DNA of 64,000 nucleotides from Pogonophryne albipinna (lineage: Eukaryota > Chordata > Actinopteri > Perciformes > Artedidraconidae): positions 11,295,495 to 11,359,494 of the forward strand of contig CM053251.1 in assembly GCA_028583405.1 (NCBI GenBank), given 5' to 3'. The first letter of the stretch is position 1; every line of letters begins with the position of its first letter. The notes below the pieces were generated by a model. It worked only from the letters and a program-made list of their open reading frames with translations, ran no database searches and was not told the origin of the DNA. Position numbers and translations under genes: made by a program. Below are positions 16,818-63,978 of this stretch, in pieces.

Positions 16818-17136
16818 TAGGGCTGCTCGATTATGGCAAAAATCATAATCTCGATTATTTGGGTCAATAATTGATATCACGATTATTAAAAAACGATTAT
16901 CCATTTACTTTGAAAACATCAATGTATTGGAGAAAAAATATGTGAACAGTATGTTTTTAACAGTTGATTACCCTGAACTTTAAGTATAATTCAACTGAAA
17001 AACCAATAAAAAAATTATTTGAAAAAAATAAAATAAAGTAATAATACAAAAATAATCATTTTATTTCATTTTCGTTGTTTTCGTAATCGTTGCAAGCCAT
17101 AATCGCGATTAAAATATGATTAATTGAGCAGCCCTA
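16818..17136. mobile_element. hAT-type MITE with a perfect 8-bp target duplication
   Basis: A 319-base element. The left end TAGGGCTGCTCGATT and the right end AATTGAGCAGCCCTA are inverted repeats with one mismatch. It is flanked by CTTCATGC on both sides (16810-16817 and 17137-17144). The interior is AT-rich with CGATTATT motifs and no ORF. Confidence 0.9.
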
Positions 17137-17440
17137 CTTCATGCAACAACCCTGATGTATTGGGATGCTAGATGCGACTACTCAGGTTTAGGGGTAATGC
17201 TCCTTATGTGATTTCCGGCTAAAGAAATGTCAACTAAAGGAACAGAACACTGACATTCTCCGTCAACTGGACATGCCATCTCACACAGGCACAAACATAC
17301 TCTAGCAGTCTAGCCTTATAGCAACACCTTGACTTTGCTTTAACGTGCTTACCAAAAGAAGACTCTAGGGCGTATTCAGATAAGCTTCATTCATGTCTCC
17401 CGGAGAGATGTTTCAATTTTAATCTCAGAATGTGATAAAC

Positions 17441-17912
17441 TGATAAGATAAGATGTACTTTATTGATCCCAAATTGGGAAATATTTCTGTTGCAGCAGCA
17501 TACAAAAACAAGGCATTGCACTTAATTAGAAAGAGTAGAAATAAACTATTCTAAAAATATAAACATCTCAAAATATAAATAAACTGGCATAAGAGAGAAG
17601 AAAATATACAGTACAGTTAAATCTAATAAAATATGAAATATGCTGTATACTATATTCAAAGTAGAGAGCTGTGCTGATTTAGGAGAGGTAGTGTGGAGAG
17701 GAAATGTGCAACATGCAGGAAACAAATCCGCTGGAGATGTTCCTCTGATGTTTAAGAGCTCTTCTCTGGTGAAAGAGCACGGTGTTAGTGTTAACACTGA
17801 ATTAGCGCACAAAATAAGAGAAAACAGAGCGCACCACAACACAGAAGCAGCCATCCACAGCGCCATCTTAATTAGTCTTAATCTAAAAGTACAGTCAAAA
17901 AGAGACCCATAG
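17441..17912 (-). mobile_element. internally deleted LINE (5' ORF start joined to 3' tail)
   Basis: Read leftwards, a frame contains TREELLNIRGTSPADLFP, typical of the opening of fish non-LTR ORFs just before the endonuclease. It then passes through AT-rich DNA to a 3' tail that on the plus strand reads GATAAGATGTACTTTATTGATCCC, a very common fish LINE terminus. The endonuclease and reverse transcriptase are missing. Confidence 0.6.
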
Positions 17913-18189
17913 AGGTACACAATCTGAGCTCACAACCTTATTTAACTCTGTTCTATTTACTGTATACGGCTCTATACAAATACCTTGGAACAGTGCCATG
18001 AAGTAGTTAAGGATTAAGCAATGTTAAATATTAAATAGAATGAGGGCTAGCGGGTAAATAAACAAGCAGTCCTTCAGTTAGTCAGCAGTGCCAGATAAGA
18101 AGCTGCCATGCATATCAGAATCAGAGATAACTAACAGGAAAACAGGAAGTAGCATCTACAGGGGTCATGTTCCATTCATGCATACATAT

Positions 18190-22094
<3,905 letters not shown>

Positions 22095-22437
22095 GATGTC
22101 CAGCACCAAATCTCCCCAGCCCAAGGCCTTCACAAAGCAACTTAGGAAGGAGATGTCTCCTTCAAGGCTAAAGAGAGAAACCTGTCCGAAGGAGGAGTGG
22201 TGTCACAAGGCCTTACTTATCTCCTCCCAGATTAACTCCCAATTGTTCCGGGTGAACAAAGGCAGCCGGGGAGGAAACCAGCCCCCTGAGGGCCAGATGG
22301 TCAGCGTTCAGAGCCCCCTGACCCCTGCAGCCCTCTCCTCTCTGGCAGGGCTGCGCATGCTCGGGGCGAGACGGCCACCCAGCGTATCCTCAACCCTCGT
22401 ACACTCAGATAACACTGTACTCCCTGTCTGACCTAAA
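22095..22437. other. GC-rich block with a 111-codon open frame (unassigned)
   Basis: On the plus strand an ATG at 22096 opens 111 codons rich in Ser, Pro, Arg and Lys, ending at 22431. No domain is recognisable and no splice context supports it. The block contains GAACAAAGG, a SOX-type site. A conserved non-coding regulatory element is at least as likely as a gene. Confidence 0.2.
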
Positions 22438-22554
22438 GCATGTTTCTTATAAGTAGATGTTCAGAGGATGCATGTTGCAGGAGAGTCTGGAATAACAAAT
22501 GGGCAAATAATGGCAACAATCAGGCTTTTAGATGTAGTTCTGATCACGGATTAA

Positions 22555-22912
22555 GATGTTTTAACCGGGATTAAAACCACCAGACTCAGGGACAGTTTCA
22601 TCCCACAGGCCATAAGACTGTTAAACACCTGAACCTTGGAAAGAACATCCATAAACATTCATCTGTTTGCATTTTACAAATGATTTATCTAATATATCAT
22701 ATTCCATTTATTTGTATACTCTTCTTGCAGTATTTCTATTCTATTTTATTTGTATTTACTTATATTACTTATATTATATTTTATCTGTTTTATTTGTTCT
22801 ATGTCATATATGTTGCACTTTTGGAGGAGCCTGTGACCTAAGTTTATCATTGACATATCTACAGTGTAGCTAATGTACAAATGACAATAAAGCCTTGAAT
22901 CTTGAATCTTTA
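22555..22912 (+). mobile_element. LINE 3' end fragment
   Basis: Encodes RLRDSFIPQAIRLLNT and then a stop, the usual C terminus of a fish non-LTR polymerase. A 3'UTR follows with GGAGCCTGTGACC and a terminal ACAATAAAGCC(TTGAATC)2 tail. Confidence 0.75.
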
Positions 22913-24413
22913 AACTAAACAAATTGAATTTCTTCACCTAGAATAAAATTGTTGGATATTCAAATTCTAAATAGTTGCTGTTCAGTCGCTTATTTGACAT
23001 TACAGTTTCTCTACAATCTAATTAAATGAACCCTGCTGTAGTTTGCAGGATCCTGTATTGTGCATGTAATTAGTGGGGTCAGTGGGGTAGTGGAGATCGG
23101 AGGAATGCAACCTTTGGGACATGAAACATGAGGAATGGCAGATTAGATTTGGTAAAGACCGACTGGTTTGCCTGTAATTACAATGACGAACCACCAAAAA
23201 ACATCTCTGGGTCCTGGTTATCTATGACTTTATCTCAGCTGCTGAAGCCTGTTACAACAGTGAGCCTTAGGCAACTGTAAAAACATTCAACAGACAAACA
23301 TGTGAATGTGTGACCTGGATCCACTTGAAATGACTGTTAACGATTAATCAGTAGTGACATTTTCCAAGATTAAATAAGGATTCTATAGAAATGTATTCAC
23401 GTTGCCAATAAGAACAGGTAAGCGTGACATGAGATTTTGAAGGAACAAAGATTAGACCCGTTACAGAGAAAATGTACGTTATTATGGCCTGTTTCAATGC
23501 TGGGAACGGTTTCAAACTAAGACCCTAAACATCAGGAAGAATAGGAGGTCAGGAGAGTTTGTTAGGCAAAATAAAAAGGCAAAATAAACTTGCCTTGCCT
23601 TGTTATGTTCATTTGGATGCTGTTATGATACAACTTGGCATCTCATGTGACTTATAGTACTAAATTACGTATGCCAGGTGGGTGGGGAAAAGCATATAAT
23701 GTGTGTGATATTTGTATAATGGGGGCTTTTGGTATTATCGCCCTGTTGTACCATATTTGACACTAATAAAACTAAGATCTGATCTGCCTCTCGTCTCATC
23801 CTTTCTCACCACTACAATGGTAACATCAGCATTTAAGGCAAAAATAGACTGATTAACACTACTTTAAATACAGATTAGACCATGTGTTGACTGTTGATTT
23901 AAGTAAGGTTTCAATTAACTTATTTTCAGCTACAGGTTTGCCAAAAGTTAACTGACACTCATATCACACTGCAAGATACACCTCATTAAACTGAGATGAA
24001 CACATTTGGGGGCGAGTCCTACTGACAGCCAAAACATTAGGCAATGCTCTTAATTTGTGAAAACAAAATGGAGCAAATAATCAACAGGTTCAACAGATAA
24101 AAAATATATTCATGCAGTATGCCTGGCATACAAACAGGCTTTACTGACCGACTTTGCTTAGGATGTGATGATATCTTATTTCCTTTCGTTATTCTTAATT
24201 TAGGCGAAAAAAACCTTCTGCTTAGCTTTAATATAATGTTAATAAAACACTAACTTCAAGCAGCTGTTCCAGCCCTGTTGACCGACCAGATAACAGGCGA
24301 CCACCCTCCGGAGAGCGATCCCAGCCTGATCCTTTTTATGATCACTAGCATGCTCCCTTATGACATGCGTTTTAAGCAAGAGTGGAGTTACGGAAAAACC
24401 ACTGCACGCCTAC
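22913..24413. other. non-coding stretch
   Basis: Unique sequence apart from a tiny LINE tail remnant (AATAAACTTGCCTTGCCTTG) at about 23582-23602. It leads into the GC-rich candidate greb1l first exon on its right. Confidence 0.4.
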
Positions 24414-24647
24414 CTTTATCTGCACGCAGAGTCGGTGTTACACGGTCTTGTCCACGTAGAGTCGGGTGTGTGGGTTAAATGTTGGTCCGTGGCTGGTTGA
24501 GCACCGCCACCTCACTGCTATGCTGCTGCCGTCGCTCTGCTGCCACAGCTGATCTGCGCACGGAGAGGGAGCCGCCGAGTGACGTCACGGAGCTACTGTA
24601 CGCACCGTTTGGTTCATGAGGAGAAGTTCGCATCAGCTTGTTTCTGC
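24414..24647 (-). promoter_or_regulatory. greb1l: candidate greb1l promoter / first exon with CRE
   Basis: A GC-rich island in AT-rich DNA. A full palindromic cAMP-response element TGACGTCA lies at 24580-24587. On the minus strand a donor AAAG|GTAGGC sits at 24413-24412, and an acceptor-like TTTTCCTCCTTTAG ends at about 24648. It could therefore be a first exon starting inside the block or an internal 5'UTR exon. Its position, divergent to rock1 and upstream of greb1l, fits a greb1l promoter. Inferred from composition and motifs only. Confidence 0.35.
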
Positions 24648-26458
24648 TAAAGGAGGAAAACAACACAAAGGATTAGTCAGACAAATAACTAATACGTCAC
24701 AAATGTTTTTCTTTTCCATTTTATATTCTGTTTAAATCCCATCTTATTCTAGTTTACATGTATATAGGTTACTTCTTATACATTACTTGCACATTGGTCA
24801 CTTGCAAAATACTCTTGCAGTGTTTTATTTATATTCTATTTTCTTATTGCATTATTTTGTATTGTTGTATTGTTTGATGTCCTTTATTATGTTGCATTGT
24901 TGAAGGAGCCTGGGACTAACACTTTTCATTGACATAACTACACTGTAGCCAATGTGCATTATGCCAATAAAACCTTTGAATCTAAATAAAGTATGAATGT
25001 TGAGGAAGGTGGAGTAAACAGAGGCAGACGTTATACTAGGCCTAATAATAAGGTTGCTCTCTAATACACTTTTGTTTTATTGCAATACACACAATGACAT
25101 GCATATACAGCAACAATAAATCAATTATAAGGAAGTAGAACATTACAAAAATAAACAGATAGACAAAACAATTCAAACATCCAAAATATGATTGAATAAT
25201 TCATTGAATGATAGATACTTACACACATCCATGCATGCTGTGGAAAACAGTTATTATGAAGGAAATGTCTAAAATGTTGGACACAATTCATAAAGAAACC
25301 GTTGTGCCGTATTTATCAGTCTATTTAAGGTGAAAACATCTCCCTCAGGTGGCAGATATACAGAACGTATACTTGATATAAAGAGCTTCATATTGCGTAG
25401 ATAAAAAAAAAAAACATCTTCACAATTTTTTTTAAATTTACTGGTATAAATAAAAATAATATTTCTTTTAAGGAGCACGCTTCACGTTTTTTTTTGACAA
25501 TGTTAAAATCATGGGTCTTAAGTTTCTGAACACAAGTGCTTTGTCATGTTAAAGTTAAACACCACCGCCCTCTGTTGGCTCACATGCCAAATGAACGCTG
25601 GAGGAGGCTGATTGCAGCGTAAAGAAGAAAGGGGATTTGTTTTTAAAATAGCTTTGTATAACTTGCTTGATATTTAATTTGATATAGGTGGACGTTTATG
25701 TGAGGCCCTTACAATCATTGATCCATAAAATAATTAAATGATTCAATTAAAAGGTAGGTAGTTATTATCTAGCCACTATTTCTTATAAAAAGTGAAGCTT
25801 TTGCATCAAACAAATAGATAGGGCATGTGACTATAATATAATGACTATAACTAAAGTCTTATTTAAGTGTTGATTAAATGTCACACCATTAATCCAAATC
25901 TGCAAAGTAACTACATATATTAAATAAATGTAGTGAAGGAAAAGTACACAATTTACCTCTGAATTGTGGCGGAGTAGAAGTACAATGTAGCATTTTAATG
26001 GGAATACTCAAGTAAAGTACACGTATCTTAAAAATTGACTTAATTACAGTAGCCTATTTGAGTAAGTTAGTGTAACTCTGCTTCCTATTGACAATGACCC
26101 TTGCAGAAAAATCCATTCACCTTTATGTACCTAAAAGGATAGAATATATTTGAATAGGGCATACAAAAACAAACAATATAAATATGACACATCATAAGGG
26201 TACATGATAGGTACTTACTATCACTGAAAGGCAAATCGAAATGGTCTGCAAAAAAAAGGTTTCGAAATTGTGAAGTACATAAAAGCTTTTAAAAAAAAAA
26301 ACATTTTAAAGGAAGAAGGCAAACATTTGAACGCTAATACTAAATAAATGGTTCTTCTCCCCTGGGTTCTCATGAGATGCTCACGGTTAGGCCACAGTGT
26401 AACATTGTGAACAGCAACATGTTGCTATCAGTCTGTGAACTCTTTCAATGCACTTCGT
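24648..26458. other. intergenic stretch between candidate greb1l start and rock1
   Basis: Contains a LINE 3' tail at 24700-24992 and otherwise unique AT-rich DNA. No gene is seen. Confidence 0.5.
24700..24992 (+). mobile_element. LINE 3' tail, same family as 22555-22912
   Basis: Shares GGAGCCTG, TTTTCATTGACATAACTACA, ACTGTAGCCAATGTG and the terminal CCAATAAAACCTTTGAATC with the copy at 22555-22912. Only the untranslated end is left. Confidence 0.65.
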
Positions 26459-26462
26459 CAGG

Positions 26463-26472
26463 GCGCATGCGC
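26463..26472. promoter_or_regulatory. NRF1-type palindrome
   Basis: GCGCATGCGC, a perfect match to the NRF1 core, common in TATA-less housekeeping promoters. Confidence 0.6.
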
Positions 26473-26526
26473 AGTGCTTGACATTTTGAAGTTGCTTCTC
26501 CGGGGTGTTTGAACAGGAAGGCGGAC

Positions 26527-26586
26527 ATGTTGGTCAGGCTGTGGGAGAAAATCGGGCATCGTCTGCTGTTTTTTTCCGAAAACTAA
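26527..26586 (+). other. upstream ORF in rock1 leader
   Basis: ATG at 26527 opens 19 codons (MLVRLWEKIGHRLLFFSEN) and ends with TAA. Two more short upstream ORFs follow, starting at about 26609 (ATGCCTTCGACCTGA) and 26626. All close before the rock1 ATG. Whether they are in the mRNA depends on the true transcription start. Confidence 0.4.
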
Positions 26587-27258
26587 CACATATCTAAAGC
26601 CGATTTGTATGCCTTCGACCTGAGAGATGTATCTATGTGGACGGGAAACAGTCGACAGTCATTGACAGTGCACGGGATGCCGCGGAAGCACTGCCGTTAA
26701 ACGTTGTAACGACTCCGTGTTTAAACTGATCGAAATTTGGAAGAAGCAGAAGTTTTTTTCCCACCACTTCTACTTTTGAGCTGTCAGAATCTATTGTCGT
26801 TTTCTGCAAGGGCCTCGCAAAATATGGGAACGAGTCTGGACTAACATATCCGTAAACTGTGCTTTTCAAAAATACATTACATCTAACTTTTAATTGCCTT
26901 TTGTTTGGATGCACCAACATTTTAAGCCCTTATCCTCAGTGGCATCCTGCGGAGGCTGACTAATCTGTCGCCGACTTTATTTTTTGCCACTGAAGTTGTT
27001 TGCAAGGAAAACATCTTTCGATTCTGAAAATGTGGCTTTTGTACATTCAACGCAATCTTAAACGTTTCATCGTCTGTGAAAGCTGCAGGAGAACGATGTA
27101 TTTTCTTTGAAGTGCTGTGTAAAGTTCACCCGAAGAAAGGAACATTTGGCTAGCTAGCTACCGCTGGCTGCTGCTAAAGCTAGCTAGCCAGCCTTCTGCC
27201 TCGCCAGTGAGCTGTTTTTGTTCACAAACCAACATCGGGGCTGAGTTTAACAGCAAAC

Positions 27259-59234
<31,976 letters not shown>

Positions 59235-60780
59235 CCATCTGAACCCTTTGGATTTTTTTCTGGACTCTAAACTTTCCCTCCTTCCTCATCCTCAAAAGAA
59301 AACAACTGGGATTCCTGAATTACATAGAAAATTCATTAAAAAATAAAATGTATATCGATAAATATCCAGCGCTGGAAGATTGCAACACATGTCAGACGCA
59401 AGGCATCATGGACAATAAGAGGCCTGATACCCACCTCCATCACCTTTCCACATACAGAAGAGACATCAGTCAACTCAACAAACTTGCAGCTCTCCATTTC
59501 TACCAGAAGATGGCACACTCGTCTTGAAATAAAGATGGACAGTGGAGCGATAGAGGACTCATGTCATGGAGACATACTGTGTTTAATGTTATATGACAGT
59601 TGTAATGGAAATGGGAAAGTTAATGGGGGTTTTGCTGGGACTCCTGCAAGTATGTGTTCAGTTTAAGGTACCGTCATACAGGGATTGCAGATCTGCAGTG
59701 AGTGCTTGTGTCTTAAGGGTGGAAAATGAATATCTATTTTGTAATTTTTTTCCCCCCTTCACACGACATATTCTCAAGCTAATGCAAGCATACTTCTGTT
59801 TTCAGGAACAAACAAAAAAAGACCGATGCCTTCTTGTCATATCTCTGGCCTTTTTGCCTTTATTCGTATCACTCTGCAAGTCACTTATCAGGTTTTGGAC
59901 ATTGGGACATAAAGTATTAGATGTTTTGAGTATTGAGTGAGGAGCATGCAAGATCATCATTTAAATCTATGCATTATTTTTATTATTATAATTATTTTTA
60001 TTGCTCCAAGCCATAAGGAATATTCCATTGTAATGGCATATAGGAGTCTTAAAACTTCATGGATTTTTTCTGTTTATTTGGTACATTGTCATTTTTTCTC
60101 GTATTGTTTTTTTTTGTAATGTATTGCCTTACATTGATTCATAGATACATGGTTCAAAAGGAAAACATTAAGTTAACAAATGTAAAACTGCACTGTTTGA
60201 ATTGTAAATTATTTGTAGACTAAACAGGTGTAGCATTTGGCCCACCTAGTGCCTTAACGTTTGGATATTGATTTTACTGCCATATCTGTTTTTCTTTTTT
60301 TCCTCCGTAACAAGACAAATCTCAACTCTTCCATCATTTAGTTTTTTAAGAAATTGCCACGCGTGTGGTTTTATTGGAACATATTTTCTCTGGTTTGAAT
60401 ATATAAAATATATTAGATTTCCTCTTTACGGACACTTTGCAATAGAGTTGGCGTGTCAAAACAGTCCCTAGAATCAGTTCATATCATAAGACAAATTTCG
60501 GGATGGTGTACCTAAAGCGAGCGTGTCATTGATTGTCCTGAACATGTTGTTTCTCTAACACGGTAATGTCCCGTTAATGCAAACCCCCTACAGTGTATAT
60601 AATGAGAGAGACATAAGGATTATGGAATACCTCCGCAATCTTTTTATTTGTAACTTTGTGTTCAGTTAAAAAAAAGCACTGGAACTATGATCTATTCTTG
60701 TCTTGGATAATTTGCATGGTTAATTGCATTGAAGTCCGCACTGATGGATATGTCAATAAACATATCTTTATCATTCATTA
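59235..60780 (+). other. rock1: rock1 3'UTR
   Basis: AT-rich sequence with polyadenylation signals at 59342-59347, 59528-59533 and 60755-60760. The last (GTCAATAAACATATC) is the best candidate for the long form, giving a 3'UTR of about 1.55 kb. ATTTA-type motifs occur (for example near 60340). The end is estimated, not observed. Confidence 0.55.
60755..60760 (+). promoter_or_regulatory. rock1: distal rock1 polyadenylation signal
   Basis: AATAAA followed within about 30 bases by T-rich sequence. Confidence 0.45.
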
Positions 60781-61208
60781 TACTAGTTTTCACTACATAT
60801 ACCCACACATTACACAGAAATGTTATGAATCGATGTGTGCCCTCCATTCATTCATCCATCCATGGAGCATCAATAACAGGGATAAACAAACTCAGGTGAG
60901 TTTTTATATAATGCAGGGGATCACCTGCTAGGAATATTTAGGACTGAGCAAACCTCACTTACAACAGCCCTCCCATAAAGACTTTTATTAAAATGCCTGA
61001 CTGATCTGGGTGTGTGTAGTCTGGGAGCATTGCAAGCGGCAGGATTGCTAGTAGATTACAGCACGCATCGATAAATTCCCAGCGTATTGTTGCAGCGTCA
61101 TTCTGTTTGAATGAAGTTCAGACTGAGATCTAGCCAACTCTTCACTCGTGCCCCGGTGGATCGAAACAGGAAAAAACAAAGGGTTGAGGAAGTAAAAGGT
61201 TGCCAAAT
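60781..61208 (+). promoter_or_regulatory. usp14: rock1-usp14 intergenic region and usp14 promoter/leader
   Basis: Short spacer of about 430 bases. It probably contains the usp14 promoter and 5'UTR. No TATA box is obvious. The ATG at 61209 has A at -3. Confidence 0.5.
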
Positions 61209-61224
61209 ATGCCGGTGTATACAG
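61209..61224 (+). CDS. usp14: usp14 exon 1 coding part
   Basis: Codes MPVYT plus one base. Donor ACAG|gtagga. Too short to stand alone but fixed by phase and by the human MPLYSV start. Confidence 0.9.
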
Positions 61225-63102
61225 GTAGGATAATGGATGAATACAACATATTCGTTGCCACTGGAAAATACTGGATAAACATGCACTCTTACACGTGTTT
61301 TAGTGCAGTAAATACATTTAGCATGCTAACTTTGCTAGTGTTAGCATGATATGCAGTTAGCATGCTAACGCTAGCAGGCAGTCTTTCAATCTTGTTAGGC
61401 CACTGCTGGAGTTTTTATTATTATTCATAAAGTATTTAAAGACAGGGGGACATACAAAGGTGTAACGCTGCTAACGCCCTTTGTATGTGGAGTTTACAGT
61501 AGGAGTTTGGTTTAGCCGGAACTGCTAACTGACATCTGACAAACCAAAAAGCAGCTACTGTTGCTAAGTGCCAGCTAATGCTAGCTATGTTAGCCAGGTA
61601 ACAGTAAAGTAAGGTAGTTTAACAAGTTATTTAAAGACATTGTATCTCGGCACAACCTTAAGATATAATCTCGTATGTTTACGCACTGTAACGCCGCCTT
61701 TTGATTTCACATCACGGATTTTACAATGTACAAAAACACGTCTAGCCTCGCTAACCAAGCTAGCCGAATCATGATTGTACACTTTAGAAACCCTTCACTG
61801 CAGATGCAGCTTCTTGGAGACAAACAAAGCACACGAAACAGAATAGAGTTTACAATTTTAACATGATATCAATCGTATTTGGATTTCTAAAATGGCTGAT
61901 CAACAGTTTTATTTAAGTGGACTGTCAGCCAAGCGGCGTTATATGTATGCTTTCACTTTGTGCTTTTAGCTCAGTTGGGCTGCAGCTATCTGGTTCCATG
62001 TAGCAGTTTAACCGTTACTGTTGCTAACTAGATGCTGTGTCATACATGGCAGCAGATTGACAAAGTAATGGTATTAACCTAACACTTACACTGACAGTCT
62101 AACGTATGCGTGTGTACTATCCCTTGTCTTTTGTTTAGTAAATGTGAAATGGGGCAAAGAGAAGTTTGATGCAGTAGAGCTGAACACAGAGGAAACTCCC
62201 ATGGTCTTCAAGGCTCAGCTCTTTGCCCTGTCAGGAGTTCAGCCCGACAGACAGAAGGTCATGGTGAAGGGAGGCACTCTGAAGGTACTGACAACAACAA
62301 AAACAACAACAGTCCTCTGGTTCTGTGGTGCATGTGAAGAAAATGTGTGCTGCAGGTTGTCTTTTGTTGAAGGATTAGGGAATATTCCACTTTTTTCTTG
62401 TTTAGAAATTCCATAAAAAACATTCAACAATTGATCCTACTTACAAGTATATCCTTTTAAGCCAGTGTATCCTAGACATCACATTGTTTTTCAAAACTAT
62501 TAAAAAGCACAGACGATCCCTACCATTGTAAATGTTCACATGAACATCAAATGTGTTTATTATAGGGTGAAAATAGTAACTTTACTGCCATTTGTGTTTG
62601 TTGAACACTATAATGCTCAGCTGTTCAACAAAGAGAACCACAACAAACTGAGCATTAAAGGAAACCTTGTGCGAAGAAGGCTGTGTGCCATGGACAGGGT
62701 AGCCAAGTTGGAAAGTATTAAGATATTATTATATTAAGATATTATTAATTATTTTCATTCATTCTTTTTCACACCAGGGAAATGTAAAAGATGTATTCTT
62801 TTAACTGTTATTAATAAGCTAACCAATGCTTTGTTTTATTCTAGGATGATGAATGGGGAAACATTAAACTTAAAAATGTGAGTATTTTGATCTGTTTCAT
62901 TGCATATTACAAGCAATTCTAAGTTCACAGACCTATACTACTAAATGCATCTTTAACAAATAGGTCATTTATTTCTGTGTGTTTCTACTTTTTGTAGGGA
63001 ATGACCCTCCTGATGATGGGCTCAGCAGAAGCCCTCCCTGAGGAGCCCGCTGTCCGGCCCATGTTTGTAGAAGACATGACTGAGGAGCAGCTGGCCTCAG
63101 CG
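61209..63102 (+). CDS. usp14: ubiquitin-specific protease 14, N-terminal part (exons 1-4, continues right)
   Basis: A proteasome-bound deubiquitinase that trims ubiquitin chains from substrates at the 26S proteasome. Four exons join in phase to 100 residues: MPVYTVNVKWGKEKFDAVEL ... TPMVFKAQLFALSGVQPDRQ ... DDEWGNIKLKNGMTLLMMGS ... FVEDMTEEQLASA. This is the ubiquitin-like domain (about residues 4-80), which docks on the proteasome, plus the linker. It aligns with human USP14 without gaps. The next human segment (MELPCGLTNLGNTCYMN, with the catalytic Cys) is not in the window because a transposon-bearing intron follows. Read on the same strand as rock1, a few hundred bases downstream. Confidence 0.95.
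61225..62138 (+). other. usp14: usp14 intron 1
   Basis: 914 bases. It holds a cluster of TTAGCATG/GCTAGC palindromic motifs at 61318-61378 and more AGCTAGC-like words at 61560-61600. Otherwise unique. Confidence 0.85.
61318..61378. repeat. cluster of TTAGCATGCTAA palindromes
   Basis: Four copies of TTAGCATG, two of them full palindromes (TTAGCATGCTAA), with CGCTAGC at the right. A simple degenerate repeat often met in fish DNA. Confidence 0.6.
62139..62284 (+). CDS. usp14: usp14 exon 2
   Basis: Residues 6-54. VNVKWGKEKFDAVELNTEET to KVMVKGGTLK. Acceptor TTTGTTTAG, donor AAG|gtactg. Confidence 0.95.
62285..62844 (+). other. usp14: usp14 intron 2
   Basis: 560 bases, unique, nothing recognised. 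Confidence 0.85.
62845..62877 (+). CDS. usp14: usp14 exon 3
   Basis: Residues 55-65, DDEWGNIKLKN, against human DDDWGNIKIKN. A 33-base microexon. Confidence 0.93.
62998..63102 (+). CDS. usp14: usp14 exon 4
   Basis: Residues 66-100, GMTLLMMGSAEALPEEPAV to FVEDMTEEQLASA. Donor GCG|gtgagt, phase 0. Confidence 0.95.
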
Positions 63103-63549
63103 GTGAGTAAGCCTCAAAATTACCAGCCTAAAAACAGATATGGTGATTGGTGTTTTGCGCACCGACCCTGCCAGTTAAACATGCTTACCCCATGTGATGT
63201 TTACCAAGTAGACAATGTTATATATTAAATACACACTAATATGCACTAGGGGTGTAACGGTTCACAAACATTTCGGTTCGGTACGTACCTCGGTTTTTAG
63301 GTCACGGTTCGGTTCGGTACGTTTTCGGTACAGCAGAAAACATTATCACAAAACATAACATATTTTTTTTAAATTATTATTAAACTGTGAATTCACTCAA
63401 ATAAATACAAAATATAATAAAATAAACATTAAGGTGCAGCATTTCGATGAACTGAAATAATCTGTATTAGAACTGTACTGTACTAGTACCTAAGCAGCCA
63501 GCTTGACATAATGACTTGCTTGTCATTGTATGTTCATGTTGTTTTAAAG

Positions 63550-63690
63550 AAAGATGAACTTGTCCACATTGCTTGCCGAAAGGGCAGATCTGCTGGCACT
63601 AACAATGTCTCCTGCTGTGGAGAACACCCTCGCTAGGGACAGAGGTAGCAGATACAGCCAGGTAGCGCTTTGCTAACATGGCAACATAAG
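63550..63690 (-). pseudogene. hAT transposase C-terminal (dimerisation) fragment, frameshifted
   Basis: On the minus strand one frame reads LAKRYLAVSATSVPSE and the next reads VFSTAGDIVSASRSALSASN then VDKFIFL and a stop. Together they are the hAT C-terminal dimerisation motif. A two-base loss at the SE/VF junction breaks the frame. Confidence 0.75.
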
Positions 63691-63756
63691 GATATTTGGC
63701 GTTTGTAATAGCTTTGGCTCGGTCTGAACTTTTTGCGAGTGGTGGAGGCTTAAATG

Positions 63757-63978
63757 CTAGTGGGAGTTGGGTTTGCACTTCAGTCTTTTGGTACCGGTGA
63801 TATTCACGTTCGGGTGATGCCTTTTCAAATGAGTGTGCAAGTTTGATGTATTGCCAGCCGCGTAACCAATTTTAGTTGAAGAATGCCGACAAACAGCTTT
63901 GGTTCGGTCCACCTGTCTTTGTCCGTCATCCTTGTACGTAACTGCGAAACCAAAATGTTCCCAAACCGGAGACTTCAA
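63757..63978 (-). pseudogene. hAT transposase N-terminal fragment (BED finger, damaged)
   Basis: Encodes MKSPVWEHFGFAVTYKDDG and KIGYAAGNTSNLHTHLKRHH. A BED zinc finger is recognisable, but the second zinc cysteine appears replaced (CRHS instead of the family's CxxC). The frame then stops. Confidence 0.7.

Larger units (their letters stand above)
26459..27258 (+). promoter_or_regulatory. rock1: rock1 promoter region and 5' leader
   Basis: GC content rises here. A palindromic NRF1-type site lies at 26463-26472, with ETS-like GGAAG motifs nearby. The start of transcription is not visible but probably lies near 26480-26530. The leader then runs up to about 750 bases to the ATG at 27259 with no splice site needed. 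It holds several upstream ATGs. GCTAGCTAGC palindromes occur near 27150-27190. Confidence 0.6.

Noticed and set aside
17546..17920. A 124-codon minus-strand ORF as a host gene
   Set aside because: It contains the opening motif of fish LINE proteins and ends in a LINE tail, so it is a retroposon remnant.
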